Of a DNA stretch of 64,000 nucleotides, positions 23,117 to 32,569 are shown in pieces. The translations under genes were made by a program, and so were the position numbers. Each line of letters starts with the position of its first letter. Position 1 is the first letter of the stretch. Origin of the DNA: Pseudomonas mendocina (lineage in GTDB: Bacteria > Pseudomonadota > Gammaproteobacteria > Pseudomonadales > Pseudomonadaceae); NCBI RefSeq assembly GCF_003008615.1, contig NZ_CP027657.1, positions 4,836,001 through 4,900,000 of the forward strand, written 5' to 3'. Below the pieces are notes generated by a model, which worked only from the letters and a program-made list of their open reading frames with translations, had not been told where the DNA came from and made no database searches.

Positions 23117-23199
23117 GTTCGAATCTCTTCTTCACCGCCACTTTCGCAATACCTAAAGCCCTGAAAGCTAACAAGTTTTCGGGGCTTTTTGCTTTCTGG
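23117..23199 (+). repeat. attR: 83-bp direct repeat
   Basis: Exact copy of 8905-8987 (tRNA-Ser 3' end plus terminator). Marks the right boundary of the prophage; chromosomal sequence resumes after it. Confidence 0.95.
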
Positions 23200-23394
23200 T
23201 CTTTCTCTCTTCTGATCTTTCTCAAGCTCGGCCACCTGCCGGTTCGTCTTTCCATGGCCTACGCGCCGCTTCACCGTTCCCTGGTGCAGTCATTGGCAAT
23301 ATCCATGGTCACTATCGAAAGCACTGATTTCTGTCTGGTGAGGCATCGGCCTAATGTTGACCTCAACGCAGATTGAGTTGGATTGGAGGTCGTG

Positions 23395-23601
23395 ATGTCC
23401 CGTATCGATGTGGTTTCCCTGGTCGGTAGCGCCGTACCGGCTGAGCTCAGATCCGATGGTCATATGGCGTGCTGGCTGCTGATGGTCGATGGTCAACCCA
23501 AAGCCGGCCCCTTCGCTTCCCGTGAGGCTGCGCTGGCCTGCCAAGCCGTCTGGCTGCTTAGCAGCGCTGTTCGCCGTGAGGGCGATTCGCTGCTGGCCTG
23601 A
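23395..23601 (+). CDS. Small hypothetical protein
   Basis: 68 aa from ATG 23395, chosen because TTGGAGG precedes it. Contains HMACWLLMVDGQPKAGPFASREAALACQAVWLL; soluble, no family recognised. Before integration it would have lain directly after the tRNA-Ser gene. Followed by a terminator. Confidence 0.7.
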   Translation: MSRIDVVSLVGSAVPAELRSDGHMACWLLMVDGQPKAGPFASREAALACQAVWLLSSAVRREGDSLLA

Positions 23602-23641
23602 TTCACCGTTTTACTCCGCGCTCGCTCCAGCGCTCCCCTTG

Positions 23642-23663
23642 GCCCGCCTCTGGCGGGCTTTTT
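23642..23663 (+). terminator. Intrinsic terminator
   Basis: GCCCGCC-TCT-GGCGGGC followed by TTTTTC, between the small gene and earP. Confidence 0.85.
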
Positions 23664-23709
23664 CTTGTCTGCCGGTTAGAATGGCGATCATTTTTTGAAG
23701 GGGCGTAGC

Positions 23710-24852
23710 GTGGCCAGGTGGGACATCTTCTGCAGCGTAGTGGACAACTACGGCGATATCGGCGTGACCTGGAGACTTGCACAGCAACTGGCGGCCGAGC
23801 AGGGGCATTCGGTGCGCCTGTGGGTCGATGATTTGGCTTCCTTCGTGCGCCTGTGTCCAGCGGCCAGTAGTGATGCTGAGTGCCAGCACTGGCGTGGTGT
23901 CGAAGTCCGCCGCTGGGCGGAGCCGTTCCCCATGCTGGAGCCGGCTGAGGTGGTGATCGAGGCCTTCGCCTGTCAGTTACCGTCTTCATATGTCGCGGCG
24001 ATGACTGCCAGTGGCACCCGGCGCCTCTGGCTGAATCTGGAGTACCTCAGCGCCGAAGATTGGGTCGCGGGCTGCCATGGCTTGCCATCGCCGCAGTCGG
24101 CTGGGTTGCAGAAGTTCTTCTTCTTTCCAGGGTTCGTGGAGGGCACAGGCGGTTTGCTGCGTGAGGCCAATCTGCTGGCGTGTCGACGGACTTTTCAGGC
24201 TGATGTGCAGGCGCAGAACGAATTTCTACGGTCATTCGGTGTGGTGCGTGAAGCGGGTGCGCGACTGATTTCGCTGTTCGCCTACGAGAATGCAGGCCTG
24301 GCTGGCTGGATGGATGCGTTTGCAGCCGACCCTCAATCGACTCAGTTGCTGGTGCCGCAGGGCAAGGTTCTGGCCGATCTGCAGGCCTGGCTGGGTTGCG
24401 CTCCGCTGGAGCCGGGGGATCAGCGGCGGTTCGGCAATCTGCAGATCCATGTGCTGCCTTTCGTTGCGCAGGATGATTATGACCGCCTGCTGTGGTGCTG
24501 CGATCTCAATGCGGTACGCGGCGAAGACTCCTTCATCCGTGCGCAATGGACTGGTCGGCCGCTGCTCTGGCATATCTACCCGCAGGAGGAGGGGGCGCAC
24601 TGGGACAAACTGGACGCTTTTCTGGCGCTTTATAACGCCGATCTGATGGCTGAAGCGGCTGTCGCTCAAGCCGAGTTCTGGCGAGCGTGGAATGCAGGCG
24701 AAGGGATGGAAACGGCCTGGCCTGCGCTTCTCGACGCATGGCCGGCACTGCAACGACATGCCGAGCAGTGGTGTGATCAGCAGGCCGCTCGGGCAGATCT
24801 TGCCACGGCGCTGGAACAGTTTTACCGAAATTGGCTATCATACGCGGCCTAG
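23710..24852 (+). CDS. earP: EF-P arginine rhamnosyltransferase
   Basis: 380 aa from GTG 23710, preceded by GAAGGGG at 7 nt. Begins [21 protein letters not shown], the conserved EarP nucleotide-sugar region with catalytic-loop Asp residues, and contains the family segments [22 protein letters not shown] and [14 protein letters not shown]. EarP transfers rhamnose from dTDP-rhamnose to Arg32 of EF-P, needed to rescue ribosomes at polyproline. It lies directly before efp, as in other pseudomonads. Confidence 0.96.
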   Translation: MARWDIFCSVVDNYGDIGVTWRLAQQLAAEQGHSVRLWVDDLASFVRLCPAASSDAECQHWRGVEVRRWAEPFPMLEPAEVVIEAFACQLPSSYVAAMTASGTRRLWLNLEYLSAEDWVAGCHGLPSPQSAGLQKFFFFPGFVEGTGGLLREANLLACRRTFQADVQAQNEFLRSFGVVREAGARLISLFAYENAGLAGWMDAFAADPQSTQLLVPQGKVLADLQAWLGCAPLEPGDQRRFGNLQIHVLPFVAQDDYDRLLWCCDLNAVRGEDSFIRAQWTGRPLLWHIYPQEEGAHWDKLDAFLALYNADLMAEAAVAQAEFWRAWNAGEGMETAWPALLDAWPALQRHAEQWCDQQAARADLATALEQFYRNWLSYAA

Positions 24853-24886
24853 ATTTCTGTACCTCCCGCATATTTCGGATATCCGC

Positions 24887-25462
24887 ATGAAAACTGCACA
24901 AGAAATGAGAGTCAACAGCGTGGCCCTGATCGATGGCCAGCCGTGGCTGATCCAGAAGGCCGAGTTCACCAAGTCCGGCCGTAACAGCGCCATCGTCAAG
25001 ATGAAGCTGAAGAATCTGCTCAACGGCTCCAAGACCGAGACCGTCTACAAAGCCGACGACAAGATGGAGCCGGTGATTCTCGAGCGCAAGGAAGTGAGCC
25101 TGTCCTACATCAGCGGTGAGGACTATGTGTTCATGGATCCGGAGTACAACTCCTACGAACTGCGTGCCGAAGATCTGGAAAGCGTTCTGCCGTTCATCGA
25201 AGAAGGCATGAGCGATGTCTGCGAAGCCGTGTTCTTCGAAGGCAAAGTGATCTCCGTTGACCTGCCCACCACCATCGTGCGTCAGGTTGTCTATACCGAG
25301 AACGCTGCTCGTGGTGATACCTCCGGTAAGGTGATGAAGCCTGCCAAGCTGCGCAACGGTACCGAGATCAAGGTCGCCGAGTTCGTCGACATCGACGACT
25401 GGATCGAGATCGATACCCGTGACGGTTCCTACAAGGGCCGCACCCAGGCGCCACAAGCCTAA
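24887..25462 (+). CDS. efp: Translation elongation factor P
   Basis: 191 aa from ATG 24887, the usual length, with KOW, OB and C-terminal domains. The modified residue is Arg32 (FTKSGRNSA), the EarP substrate, in place of the Lys of E. coli EF-P. Ends [20 protein letters not shown] strong terminator follows. Confidence 0.98.
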   Translation: MKTAQEMRVNSVALIDGQPWLIQKAEFTKSGRNSAIVKMKLKNLLNGSKTETVYKADDKMEPVILERKEVSLSYISGEDYVFMDPEYNSYELRAEDLESVLPFIEEGMSDVCEAVFFEGKVISVDLPTTIVRQVVYTENAARGDTSGKVMKPAKLRNGTEIKVAEFVDIDDWIEIDTRDGSYKGRTQAPQA

Positions 25463-25478
25463 GCTTGAGCGTCACGAA

Positions 25479-25504
25479 AACCCGGCCTTTGCGCCGGGTT
25501 TTTT
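25479..25504 (+). terminator. Intrinsic terminator after efp
   Basis: AACCCGGC-CTTTGC-GCCGGGTT then TTTT. Confidence 0.9.
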
Positions 25505-25564
25505 ATGTCCGAGATATAGGGGCGGCCCGGCACTGGCGTCTGGTACACATGGCGCGTCCTACCT

Positions 25565-26524
25565 TCAAGGCAGGGTAGCCAGGCTTGCCTGTAGTGCCTG
25601 ATCCCAGGGTGGCGGGAAGCCGAAGCGCTGCTTCAGGAAACTCAGCAGCAGGCGCGTGCGCGGGCTGGCTTCGCGCTCCAGACGCAGGGCATAGATGCTC
25701 ACCGGCTCGGCGGCTGGCAGCCCCTGTTCGCAGAACAGCGGGATCAATTCGCCACGCTGCAAGTGCTCGCTGCTCATCCAGGTGGGGAGGTGAGCCACGC
25801 CGAGGCCGGCGAGGGCGCTGAAGAGCAGGGTTTCGGCGTTGTTGCTGGTCTGGCGCAGGCGCTTAGGTTTGCACTGCTGCAGCTTGCCGTCGACTTCGAA
25901 GCGCCAGGCGTAGGGCGGTGCCAGGCTGTCCCAGTCGAGGCCGTCGTGCTGTTCCAGCTCCAGCGGGCTGCGCGGGATGCCGCGGCGGCGTAGATAGTCC
26001 GGGCTGGCGCAGACGATGCGGGTCATCGACGCCAGTGGCGTAGCGACCAGGCGGCTGTCCGGCAGCGGTCCGATGCGCACGACGATATCCACTTCACCCA
26101 GATGTTCGCCTTGCAGGTCGATGAAGCTGTCGATCAGGCGCAGTTGCACGTCCAGGCCCGGATTGGCGCCGAGAAACTCGGCAATCGCCGGTGCCAGATG
26201 ACGTCGGCCGAAAGGCGAGGGCGCGTCGATGCGGATCAGGCCTTCCGGCGCGCTGCTCAGCGATACCGCCTCGGCACGCGCCAGATGCAGTTCGGCGAGG
26301 ATGCGTCTGGCGCGTTCGGCAAACGCCAAACCTGCCGGAGTGACGCGCACGGCATGAGTGTTGCGGCTGAACAGTACGCTACCCAGTGCACGTTCCAATG
26401 CGTCGATACGCCGCGCAACCGCCGAGGGTGTGAGTGGATGGCGCCTGGCAGCGGCGGAGAAACTGCCGGTTTCCAGCACGTCGAGGAAGAGTTCCAGCTG
26501 GTCGGTCAGAGCATCGGGATTCAT
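25565..26524 (-). CDS. LysR-family transcriptional regulator
   Basis: 319 aa from ATG 26524. N-terminal winged HTH (LELFLDVLETGSFSAAARRHPLTPSAVARRIDALERALG), then the periplasmic-binding-protein-like effector domain (LIRIDAPSPFGRRHLAP onward). Belongs to the LTTR type that often controls a divergent neighbour; the divergent neighbour is the TSUP transporter gene 100 bp away. Confidence 0.94.
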   Translation of the reverse strand: MNPDALTDQLELFLDVLETGSFSAAARRHPLTPSAVARRIDALERALGSVLFSRNTHAVRVTPAGLAFAERARRILAELHLARAEAVSLSSAPEGLIRIDAPSPFGRRHLAPAIAEFLGANPGLDVQLRLIDSFIDLQGEHLGEVDIVVRIGPLPDSRLVATPLASMTRIVCASPDYLRRRGIPRSPLELEQHDGLDWDSLAPPYAWRFEVDGKLQQCKPKRLRQTSNNAETLLFSALAGLGVAHLPTWMSSEHLQRGELIPLFCEQGLPAAEPVSIYALRLEREASPRTRLLLSFLKQRFGFPPPWDQALQASLATLP

Positions 26525-26624
26525 GGTTACCTGCTTATGCGTTATCAGCAAAGCCATTGTGCGTTGCTGTGCGTTTCCGCGCTAGCTGCGACTGATTAAC
26601 ATGCGCCCACTGTCTGGAGGTGTC

Positions 26625-27389
26625 ATGAATCTGTTCGATCTGTTGCTGAATCTGTTGCTTGGGTTGGGGCTTGGAACGCTGGGCGGTTTGTTCGGGATTG
26701 GCGGCGGGCTGATCGCCATTCCGGTGCTAGGCGTGCTATTCGGCCTGGATCAGCAACTGGCGCAGGGCACCGCTCTGGTCATGGTGGTGCCGAACGTGAT
26801 GCTGGCGCTGTGGCGTTACCATCAGCGCAATCGCATCGACCCCCGACATGCCCTGTTGCTCGGCATTACCAGTTTCTTCTGCGCCTGGCTGGCGTCGCTG
26901 TACGCGGTAGAGCTGGACTCGCGCACCATGCGTTGGGCTTTCGTCGGTTTCCTGCTGGCGCTGGCGGCCTACAACCTGCTGCGCATGCTGATGGCCCAGG
27001 CGCCGGCCAGCGGCACGCTACGTCATCACTGGGCCTGGCTGGGGGCGCTGGGCGGGGTGTCCGGCGCAATGGGGGGCTTGTTCGGTGTCGGCGGCGCGGT
27101 GGTGGCGACGCCGGTGCTGACCAGTGTGTTCGGCACCACCCAGGTAGTGGCACAGGGGCTGTCGCTATCTCTGGCGCTGCCCAGTACCGGGGTTACGCTG
27201 TTTACCTACGCGTTGCACGATCACGTCAACTGGTGGATGGGTGTGCCGCTGGCGGTTGGCGGCCTGCTCAGCATCAGTTGGGGGGTGCGTCTGGCGCATT
27301 CGCTGCCGGAGCGCCTGCTACGCAGTCTGTTCTGCGGTTTCCTGCTGGTTTGTGCGTTGCTGCTGGGGTTGGAGTCCGGCGGTCTATAG
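26625..27389 (+). CDS. TSUP-family (TauE/SafE) membrane transporter
   Basis: 254 aa from ATG 26625, 4 nt after CTGGAGG. About eight membrane helices in two inverted halves, each with the TSUP glycine motif (GLFGIGGGLIAIPVLG and GLFGVGGAVVATPVL). TSUP proteins move sulfite, sulfonates or other organic anions; substrate unknown. Divergent from a LysR gene; its 3' end overlaps the convergent LysR gene by 6 bp. Confidence 0.92.
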   Translation: MNLFDLLLNLLLGLGLGTLGGLFGIGGGLIAIPVLGVLFGLDQQLAQGTALVMVVPNVMLALWRYHQRNRIDPRHALLLGITSFFCAWLASLYAVELDSRTMRWAFVGFLLALAAYNLLRMLMAQAPASGTLRHHWAWLGALGGVSGAMGGLFGVGGAVVATPVLTSVFGTTQVVAQGLSLSLALPSTGVTLFTYALHDHVNWWMGVPLAVGGLLSISWGVRLAHSLPERLLRSLFCGFLLVCALLLGLESGGL

Positions 27390-28238
27390 ACGAAAACCTT
27401 CGACGATATGATCGGCCAGGCACTCGGTTACGGGGGACTGGCTGCTTTCGTTGCGCAGCAGCACGATACTGGTCAGCGGCAGTAGGGGCAGGCCTTCGGC
27501 TTCGCCGAGAATGCGCAGATCCGGGGTGATCAGGCTTTGCAATTGCGCAGTGACGGCCAGGCCGGCACGTACCACTGCGAACAGTGCCGACAGGCTGGGG
27601 CTGGTGTAGGCGATGCGGTAGGGGCGGCCCATCGCATCCAGCGCGTTGCAGGCCCATTCGCGGCAGAAGCAATCGGCGTTGAACATGGCCAGCGGCATGG
27701 GGTTCTGTTCGTGCGGGCAGAAGCCCTGAGCCACGGCCCAGGCGAAGCGTTCCTGGCGCAGCAGTTGGCCGATCTCCTTGCCGGGCTGACGGGTGACGAT
27801 GGTCAGATCCAGATCCTGGCGCAGCAACAACTGGCCCGATGGTTCGCAGTGCACCTCCACCTGCACCAGTGGGTAGGCCTGGGCGAAGCGCGAGAGAATC
27901 TCGGGTAGAAAGCGCATCACGTAGTCATCCGGCGTGCCGATACGCACGGCGCCGACCATATGTGGTTCGCGCAGGGTATTGAGCACTTCGCCGTGCAGCT
28001 TGAGAATGCGCCGCGCATAGCCCAGCAGCACTTGGCCTTCGGGAGTCAGCCGTACTTGGCGGCCGTCACGCTCGAACAGTGCGCGTTGCACCACGTCTTC
28101 CTCCAGCCGTTTCATCTGCATGCTCACGGCCGATTGGGTGCGATTGACCGTTTCCGCGGCGCGGGTGAAACCACCGGTGTCGGCAATGGCAACGAAGCTG
28201 CGCAGCAATTCGGTATCAATACTGGGGTGGAAGGCCAT
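27384..28238 (-). CDS. LysR-family transcriptional regulator
   Basis: 284 aa; HTH LLRSFVAIADTGGFTRAAETVNRTQSAVSMQMKRLEEDV, effector domain with GTPDDYVMRFLPEILSRFAQAYP. Resembles LrhA/HexA-like LTTRs. Divergent from a DUF1127 gene, a pairing seen repeatedly in Proteobacteria, so control of that gene is likely. Confidence 0.94.
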   Translation of the reverse strand: MAFHPSIDTELLRSFVAIADTGGFTRAAETVNRTQSAVSMQMKRLEEDVVQRALFERDGRQVRLTPEGQVLLGYARRILKLHGEVLNTLREPHMVGAVRIGTPDDYVMRFLPEILSRFAQAYPLVQVEVHCEPSGQLLLRQDLDLTIVTRQPGKEIGQLLRQERFAWAVAQGFCPHEQNPMPLAMFNADCFCREWACNALDAMGRPYRIAYTSPSLSALFAVVRAGLAVTAQLQSLITPDLRILGEAEGLPLLPLTSIVLLRNESSQSPVTECLADHIVEGFRL

Positions 28239-28335
28239 TCATCAATCCTCGAGATGGATTCCATAAGAAACATTCGTTGGATTGATCTTAAGCCCGACCT
28301 GACACTGGTGCCAACCCCACAGGGAGGGCATCGAG

Positions 28336-28560
28336 ATGAAAGGTCAGAAAGGTTATGCGTTAGCCCAGGCTATCCACTTCGAACGTCTGCCGTCATTGGC
28401 TGGCGTGTGGCGTATGCTGCGGCGCTGGCGTCAACTGGCACGCGAGCGTGGGCAATTGGCGCGACTGGATGGTGCGGCGTTGAAGGATCTGGGGTTGTCC
28501 CGCGCCGATGTGTTGCAAGAGGCCGAGCGGCCGTTCTGGGATGATCCGTTGAATAAGTGA
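28336..28560 (+). CDS. DUF1127 (YjiS-like) small protein
   Basis: 74 aa. The Arg-rich DUF1127 helix pair is seen: WRMLRRWRQLARERGQLARLDGAALKDLGLSRADVLQE, with LxDLGLSRxD hallmark. Such small basic proteins have been tied to RNA turnover and phosphate/nitrogen metabolism in alphaproteobacteria; the role here is unknown. AGGGAGG precedes the ATG. Confidence 0.9.
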   Translation: MKGQKGYALAQAIHFERLPSLAGVWRMLRRWRQLARERGQLARLDGAALKDLGLSRADVLQEAERPFWDDPLNK

Positions 28561-28583
28561 GCGGCCATGATTGGAGTTGTTGA

Positions 28584-29531
28584 ATGACCACGGTACGCAA
28601 GGGCGCCGATTTTTTCCTGTTCCAGCTGATGATGCTGTTATGCGCCATCTGGGGCAGTCAGCAGGTGGCGATCAAGCTGGCCGCGGACGATATTGCGCCC
28701 ATGCTGCAGGTGGCCTTGCGCTCCGGCATCGCCGCCGTATTGGTCGGTTTGCTGTTGCTGTGGCAGCGCGGATGGCGCGAATGGGTCAACTCGACATGGC
28801 TGGCGGGATTGCTGGCAGGCATGTTGTTCGCGCTGGAGTTCTTCTTCATTGCCCTTGGTCTGCGTTACACCACGGCTTCGCATATGGCGGTATTCCTCTA
28901 CACCGCACCGATCTTCTCGGCGCTTGGGCTGCACTTTCTGTTGCCCAGCGAGCGTCTGCGTCGCCTGCAGTGGCTGGGTATCGCCTTGTGTTTCGGCGGT
29001 GTGGTGATGGCATTTGGCGTGGGTGGTGGCAACTGGGCCGAGGTTGACCTCAGCATGCTGCTGGGCGATGCGCTGGGGTTGTGTGCAGGCATGGCCTGGG
29101 GCGCTACCACGGTGGTGGTGCGTGGCTCACGCCTGTCGGAAGCGCCGGCCGGGCTGACGCTGTTCTATCAACTGACCGTGGCGTTCGTGCTGCTGCTTGG
29201 TTACGCCTTGGCGGTAGTCGACCTCAGTCAGTTGCGTTGGAGTCCGGTGGCCATCGCCAGCATCCTGCTGCAGGGCGTAGTGGTGTCGTTCTTCACCTAT
29301 CTGACATGGTTCTGGCTGTTGCGCCGCTACCTGGCTTCGAACATGGCGGTGTTCTCGTTCATGACACCGCTGTTCGGTGTGAGCTTCGGCGTGCTGGTAC
29401 TGGACGAGCCGCTGACATTGAATTTCATCATCGGTGCCGCGCTGGTGCTGTCCGGGATCACTCTGGTCAGCAGTGAGGCCTGGCTGCGTCGGCGTCTGGC
29501 TGACTGGCGCGGCTTGCCGCAACAACCCTGA
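28584..29531 (+). CDS. EamA/DMT-family transporter
   Basis: 315 aa, ten predicted membrane helices in two EamA repeats; conserved GSQQVAIKLAADDIAPMLQVALRSG start and the glutamate-proline end of each repeat (LPSERLR; VLVLDEPLTL). Probably exports an amino acid or metabolite. Starts 24 bp after the DUF1127 gene, so possibly in its operon. Confidence 0.93.
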   Translation: MTTVRKGADFFLFQLMMLLCAIWGSQQVAIKLAADDIAPMLQVALRSGIAAVLVGLLLLWQRGWREWVNSTWLAGLLAGMLFALEFFFIALGLRYTTASHMAVFLYTAPIFSALGLHFLLPSERLRRLQWLGIALCFGGVVMAFGVGGGNWAEVDLSMLLGDALGLCAGMAWGATTVVVRGSRLSEAPAGLTLFYQLTVAFVLLLGYALAVVDLSQLRWSPVAIASILLQGVVVSFFTYLTWFWLLRRYLASNMAVFSFMTPLFGVSFGVLVLDEPLTLNFIIGAALVLSGITLVSSEAWLRRRLADWRGLPQQP

Positions 29532-29557
29532 GTATTCGCCTGCAAGGAGGCTGGTAA

Positions 29558-30004
29558 TTGTCCGCTTATCATTTGGCCCAACTGAATATCGCCTGGATGA
29601 AAGCGCCGCTGGAATCGCCGGAGATGGCCGATTTCGTCGCCAACCTGGAGCGCATCAATGCGCTGGCGGAAGGTTCGCCCGGCTATGTCTGGCGCCTGCA
29701 GGACGAGGAAGGCGATGCCACCACGATCCGTCCGTTCGGTGACGAGGTGCTGGTCAACATGTCGGTCTGGGAGGATGTGCAGTCGCTCAGCGACTACGTC
29801 TACAAATCCGCGCATACCGAGATGCTCAAGCGGCGCCGCGAATGGTTCGAGCGCGTCGAGCAGGCGCACCAGGTGTTGTGGTGGGTGCCGGCCGGGCACC
29901 AGCCTGGCATGGTCGAAGGGGCTGAACGCCTGGAACATCTGCGCGAGCACGGCGCGACGGCGAAGGCCTTTACCTTCCGTCATGCGTTCGCGGCACCAGC
30001 CTGA
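29558..30004 (+). CDS. DUF3291 domain protein
   Basis: 148 aa. Start TTG 29558, selected by AAGGAGG 7 nt upstream. Sequence AYHLAQLNIAWMKAPLESPEMADFV and VLVNMSVWEDVQSLSDYVY match the DUF3291 (dimeric alpha-beta barrel-like) family; function unknown. Confidence 0.88.
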   Translation: MSAYHLAQLNIAWMKAPLESPEMADFVANLERINALAEGSPGYVWRLQDEEGDATTIRPFGDEVLVNMSVWEDVQSLSDYVYKSAHTEMLKRRREWFERVEQAHQVLWWVPAGHQPGMVEGAERLEHLREHGATAKAFTFRHAFAAPA

Positions 30005-30018
30005 TAGGCTGAGTCGCC

Positions 30019-31212
30019 ATGACACTTTCTCTTTCTCTCGCTGAAGCGCGCCGTCTGGCCCTGGTAGCCCAGGGCTTCGGGCGTACGCCGCGCGGCGCGA
30101 TCGCCCACAAGCAGTTGCAGGCACAGATCGAGCGACTTGGCGTATTGCAGGTCGACTCGGTCAACGCGTTGGTGCGTTCGCACTATCTGCCAGCGTTTTC
30201 CCGCCTTGGTCATTACCAGGCTGAACACCTCGATGAACTGGCCTGGGGCCGCGCGCGGCGCCGGCGGTTGTTCGAGTACTGGGGGCATGAGGCGTCATTG
30301 TTACCTCTTGAGCTTTACCCGCTGCTGCGCTGGCGTATGCGTCGAGCCGCGGATGGGCAGGGCATCTACAGCCAACTGGCGACGTTCGGCGTGGAGCAAC
30401 GCGATGCGATAGACCGCGTGCTACAAACCGTGCGTGAGCGTGGTGCGTTGGGTGCCGGCAGTCTTTCTACGCGTACTGAGAAGGCCGGCCCCTGGTGGGA
30501 CTGGAGTGCGGAAAAGACGGCGCTGGAATGGCTGTTTGCGGCAGGCGAGGTGACGGTTGCTGGGCGGCGCGGCTTCGAGCGGCTATACGACCTGCCGGAG
30601 CGGGTCATTCCCGCTGATTATCTGAATCACGCCGATCTCGAGGAAGGCGAAGCGCAGCGCCGTCTGTTGCTACGTTCGGCCGATGCGCTGGGGGTGGCGA
30701 GCGAGAAGGATTTGCGCGATTACTATCGCCTGGATGCCTCCGACAGCAAGCTTCGTATCGCCGAACTGGTGGAGGCGGGCGAGTTGTTGCCGGTTGCGGT
30801 GCAAGGCTGGCGGCAGTTGGCCTATTGCCGGGGCGAGGCGCGCATACCTCGGCGCGTGCACCACAGCGCGCTGCTGTCGCCTTTCGACTCCTTGATCTGG
30901 GAGCGCGAGCGCACCGAGCGGCTGTTCGGTTTCCGCTATCGGCTGGAGATCTACACCCCACAGGCCAAGCGCGTGTACGGCTACTACGTGCTGCCATTCC
31001 TGCATCACGAGCGTCTGCTGGCGCGGGTGGATTTGCGCAGCGAGCGGGTGGCCGGTCGCCTGGCAGTGCATGCCGTGCACCTGGAGGAGGAGGTGCTGAG
31101 TGAGGAGGCGCGCCTGGCGCTGGGTGATTCGCTGCGCGCGTTGGCGCACTGGTTGGGCCTGGATGAGGTGTGGCTGGCGCCGGGTGTCAGTGTGCGTGGG
31201 CTGCTTGGCTAA
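30019..31212 (+). CDS. YcaQ/AlkX-type DNA glycosylase (winged-helix HTH_42 family)
   Basis: 397 aa, full length for the family that unhooks DNA interstrand crosslinks and alkylated bases. The catalytic Q-phi-D-type motif is QVD at residues 44-46 in LQVDSVNALVRSHY; other family landmarks are LFEYWGHEASLLP, GPWWDWSAEKTALEWLFAAGEV and LLSPFDSLIWERERTERLFGF. The start at 30019 lies 14 bp after the DUF3291 gene. Confidence 0.9.
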   Translation: MTLSLSLAEARRLALVAQGFGRTPRGAIAHKQLQAQIERLGVLQVDSVNALVRSHYLPAFSRLGHYQAEHLDELAWGRARRRRLFEYWGHEASLLPLELYPLLRWRMRRAADGQGIYSQLATFGVEQRDAIDRVLQTVRERGALGAGSLSTRTEKAGPWWDWSAEKTALEWLFAAGEVTVAGRRGFERLYDLPERVIPADYLNHADLEEGEAQRRLLLRSADALGVASEKDLRDYYRLDASDSKLRIAELVEAGELLPVAVQGWRQLAYCRGEARIPRRVHHSALLSPFDSLIWERERTERLFGFRYRLEIYTPQAKRVYGYYVLPFLHHERLLARVDLRSERVAGRLAVHAVHLEEEVLSEEARLALGDSLRALAHWLGLDEVWLAPGVSVRGLLG

Positions 31213-31598
31213 CCGCCGTTATCCAACAGAAATTTCAGTTCATCGACTCGCTGGATGTTCAACTGCATCGGGCAGGTGTAGTACATCGGCGAGCCGACGT
31301 GTTTGCCCTGCAGGTCGCATTGACCGTTGCGGTAGATCAGCCAGGCTTTCTGCGCCTCTTCCAGTTGCTGGGCATCTTCCGGAGCACTTTCCTGCAGCTT
31401 GAGGAAGAGCTGCTGGTAGACGCGATTCATCTCCTTCTTCACCGCTTCCGATACGCCTTCGGCGCAACCAGCGACGCTGGCGTTGTTGATCATCCCGCTG
31501 GCGTCCAGACAGGCCTGGTACTGCTGGTCGTAGTCGGCCACGGCGCTGAACGGCAGGATCAGCAATAGCGGTATCAGGTGTTTATGCAGGGCTGGCAT
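31209..31598 (-). CDS. DUF1311 (LprI N-terminal-like) exported protein
   Basis: 129 aa. Signal peptide (HLIPLLLILPFSAVA), then YQACLDASGMINNASVAGCAEG, KKEMNRVYQQLFLKL and EEAQKAWLIYRNGQCDLQ, the DUF1311 pattern with paired Cys. Family members include lysozyme-inhibitor-like proteins. Overlaps the convergent YcaQ gene by 4 bp. Confidence 0.85.
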   Translation of the reverse strand: MPALHKHLIPLLLILPFSAVADYDQQYQACLDASGMINNASVAGCAEGVSEAVKKEMNRVYQQLFLKLQESAPEDAQQLEEAQKAWLIYRNGQCDLQGKHVGSPMYYTCPMQLNIQRVDELKFLLDNGG

Positions 31599-31649
31599 GG
31601 CGGTTTTCCAATGAAACAGGGGCCGCTGAGCAGCCCCTGAGCGTCGTGC

Positions 31650-32405
31650 TTACTTGGCGGCCAGGCGGGTGCGCATGTTGTTGGCGCGGTCGCTGGAGCC
31701 CGGGTGCGAGGAAAACATGCTGCTTTCGCCGCCGCCCAGTTTGGCCAGCTTCTCGAACGCGGTGACCAGCCCCTCACGCGGGATGTTGCGCTGGGTCAGC
31801 AGGTCGAAGGAGAAGTTGTCGGCAGAGGTTTCCTGGCTTTGCGAGAACTGCGCGTTGACCAGTTGCTCGCCCAGTTCACCGAGCTGCGAGGCGGACAGCG
31901 CGGCGACGGTGCCGTTGCCCGATGCTGCTGCTGCGTTACGAGCGGCGGCGGTGGCGTAGGCGGTCTGCATGGCTTTCTTGGTGTGGCCGAGGGCGACGTG
32001 GCCGATCTCGTGGCCGAGCACGCCTTCCACTTCGTTGTCGGTCATCAGATCCATCAGGCCGCTGTAGACGCGTACGCAGCCGTTGGCCATGGCCCAGGCG
32101 TTGACTTCGTCGGCCTGGTAGACCTTGTAGTTGATCGGCGTGCCGTTGATCTGATGGCCAAGGTTGTTGGCGATCTTGTCCAGGCGCTTGGTGTACGGGC
32201 TGCTCGGGCCGGCGACATTGGCCGCGGCGTCCATTTCGGCGCAGGCCTGGTCGGACATACTTTTCACTTCGGCGTCGCTGAGGGTTGCGGCCTGTACGGC
32301 CATCAGGCCGGATTGCAGCATGGCGTCAGCGGACATGTTCTGGCAGCCGGTCAGCAGAACGGCGCTGGAGAGGGCGAAAGCGGAGAGAGTGGTGCGCAGT
32401 TGCAT
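31650..32405 (-). CDS. M48-family metalloprotease, lipoprotein
   Basis: 251 aa. Lipobox LLTGC at the N-terminus, so anchored in the envelope; zinc motif HEIGHVALGH in the middle and third ligand region NARFSQ/ETSADNFSFDLL (the E of SADNF). Like the LoiP/YcaL group of M48 lipoprotein peptidases involved in envelope quality control. Separate transcription unit; a stem CAGGGGC/GCCCCTG with a weak T-tract follows at about 31617-31640. Confidence 0.92.
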   Translation of the reverse strand: MQLRTTLSAFALSSAVLLTGCQNMSADAMLQSGLMAVQAATLSDAEVKSMSDQACAEMDAAANVAGPSSPYTKRLDKIANNLGHQINGTPINYKVYQADEVNAWAMANGCVRVYSGLMDLMTDNEVEGVLGHEIGHVALGHTKKAMQTAYATAAARNAAAASGNGTVAALSASQLGELGEQLVNAQFSQSQETSADNFSFDLLTQRNIPREGLVTAFEKLAKLGGGESSMFSSHPGSSDRANNMRTRLAAK

Positions 32406-32569
32406 GGATCATCGTCCTTGTTGGAGGTGTTGGCCGCGAGTCCTTTCCGGCAGGGGAGCGTCGTTCGGCACCCGCTAGGGGGCTCGCGATGGGCCGGCAT
32501 TATGCCGGATAACGCACACAAGAAGTGCGAGCTTGTTCGCGCCCTGGCCGGCGGCCAGGGCGCAAATTA

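Larger units (their letters stand above)
8905..23199. mobile_element. Pf1-like filamentous (inovirus) prophage integrated in tRNA-Ser(GGA)
   Basis: Bounded by the 83-bp att repeats; the excised circle would be 14,212 bp. It contains a complete-looking Pf-type core on the minus strand (regulators, ssDNA-binding protein, CoaB, CoaA, Zot, replication initiator, tyrosine integrase) in the gene order known from Pf1/Pf4, a divergent repressor-like gene, and cargo at both ends. No core gene is visibly broken, so it may still excise and be packaged. Cargo between 18779 and 22065 is clearly more AT-rich than the core. Confidence 0.95.

Noticed and set aside
23023..23274. Minus-strand ORFs across attR
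   Set aside because: Low-complexity reading of the att repeat and flank, no start signal or family.
32541..32565. Perfect GCGCCCTGGCC/GGCCAGGGCGC hairpin after the DAHP synthase gene
   Set aside because: Strong stem but no T-run on the transcribed strand, so not called a terminator; may still stall or stabilise the transcript 3' end.
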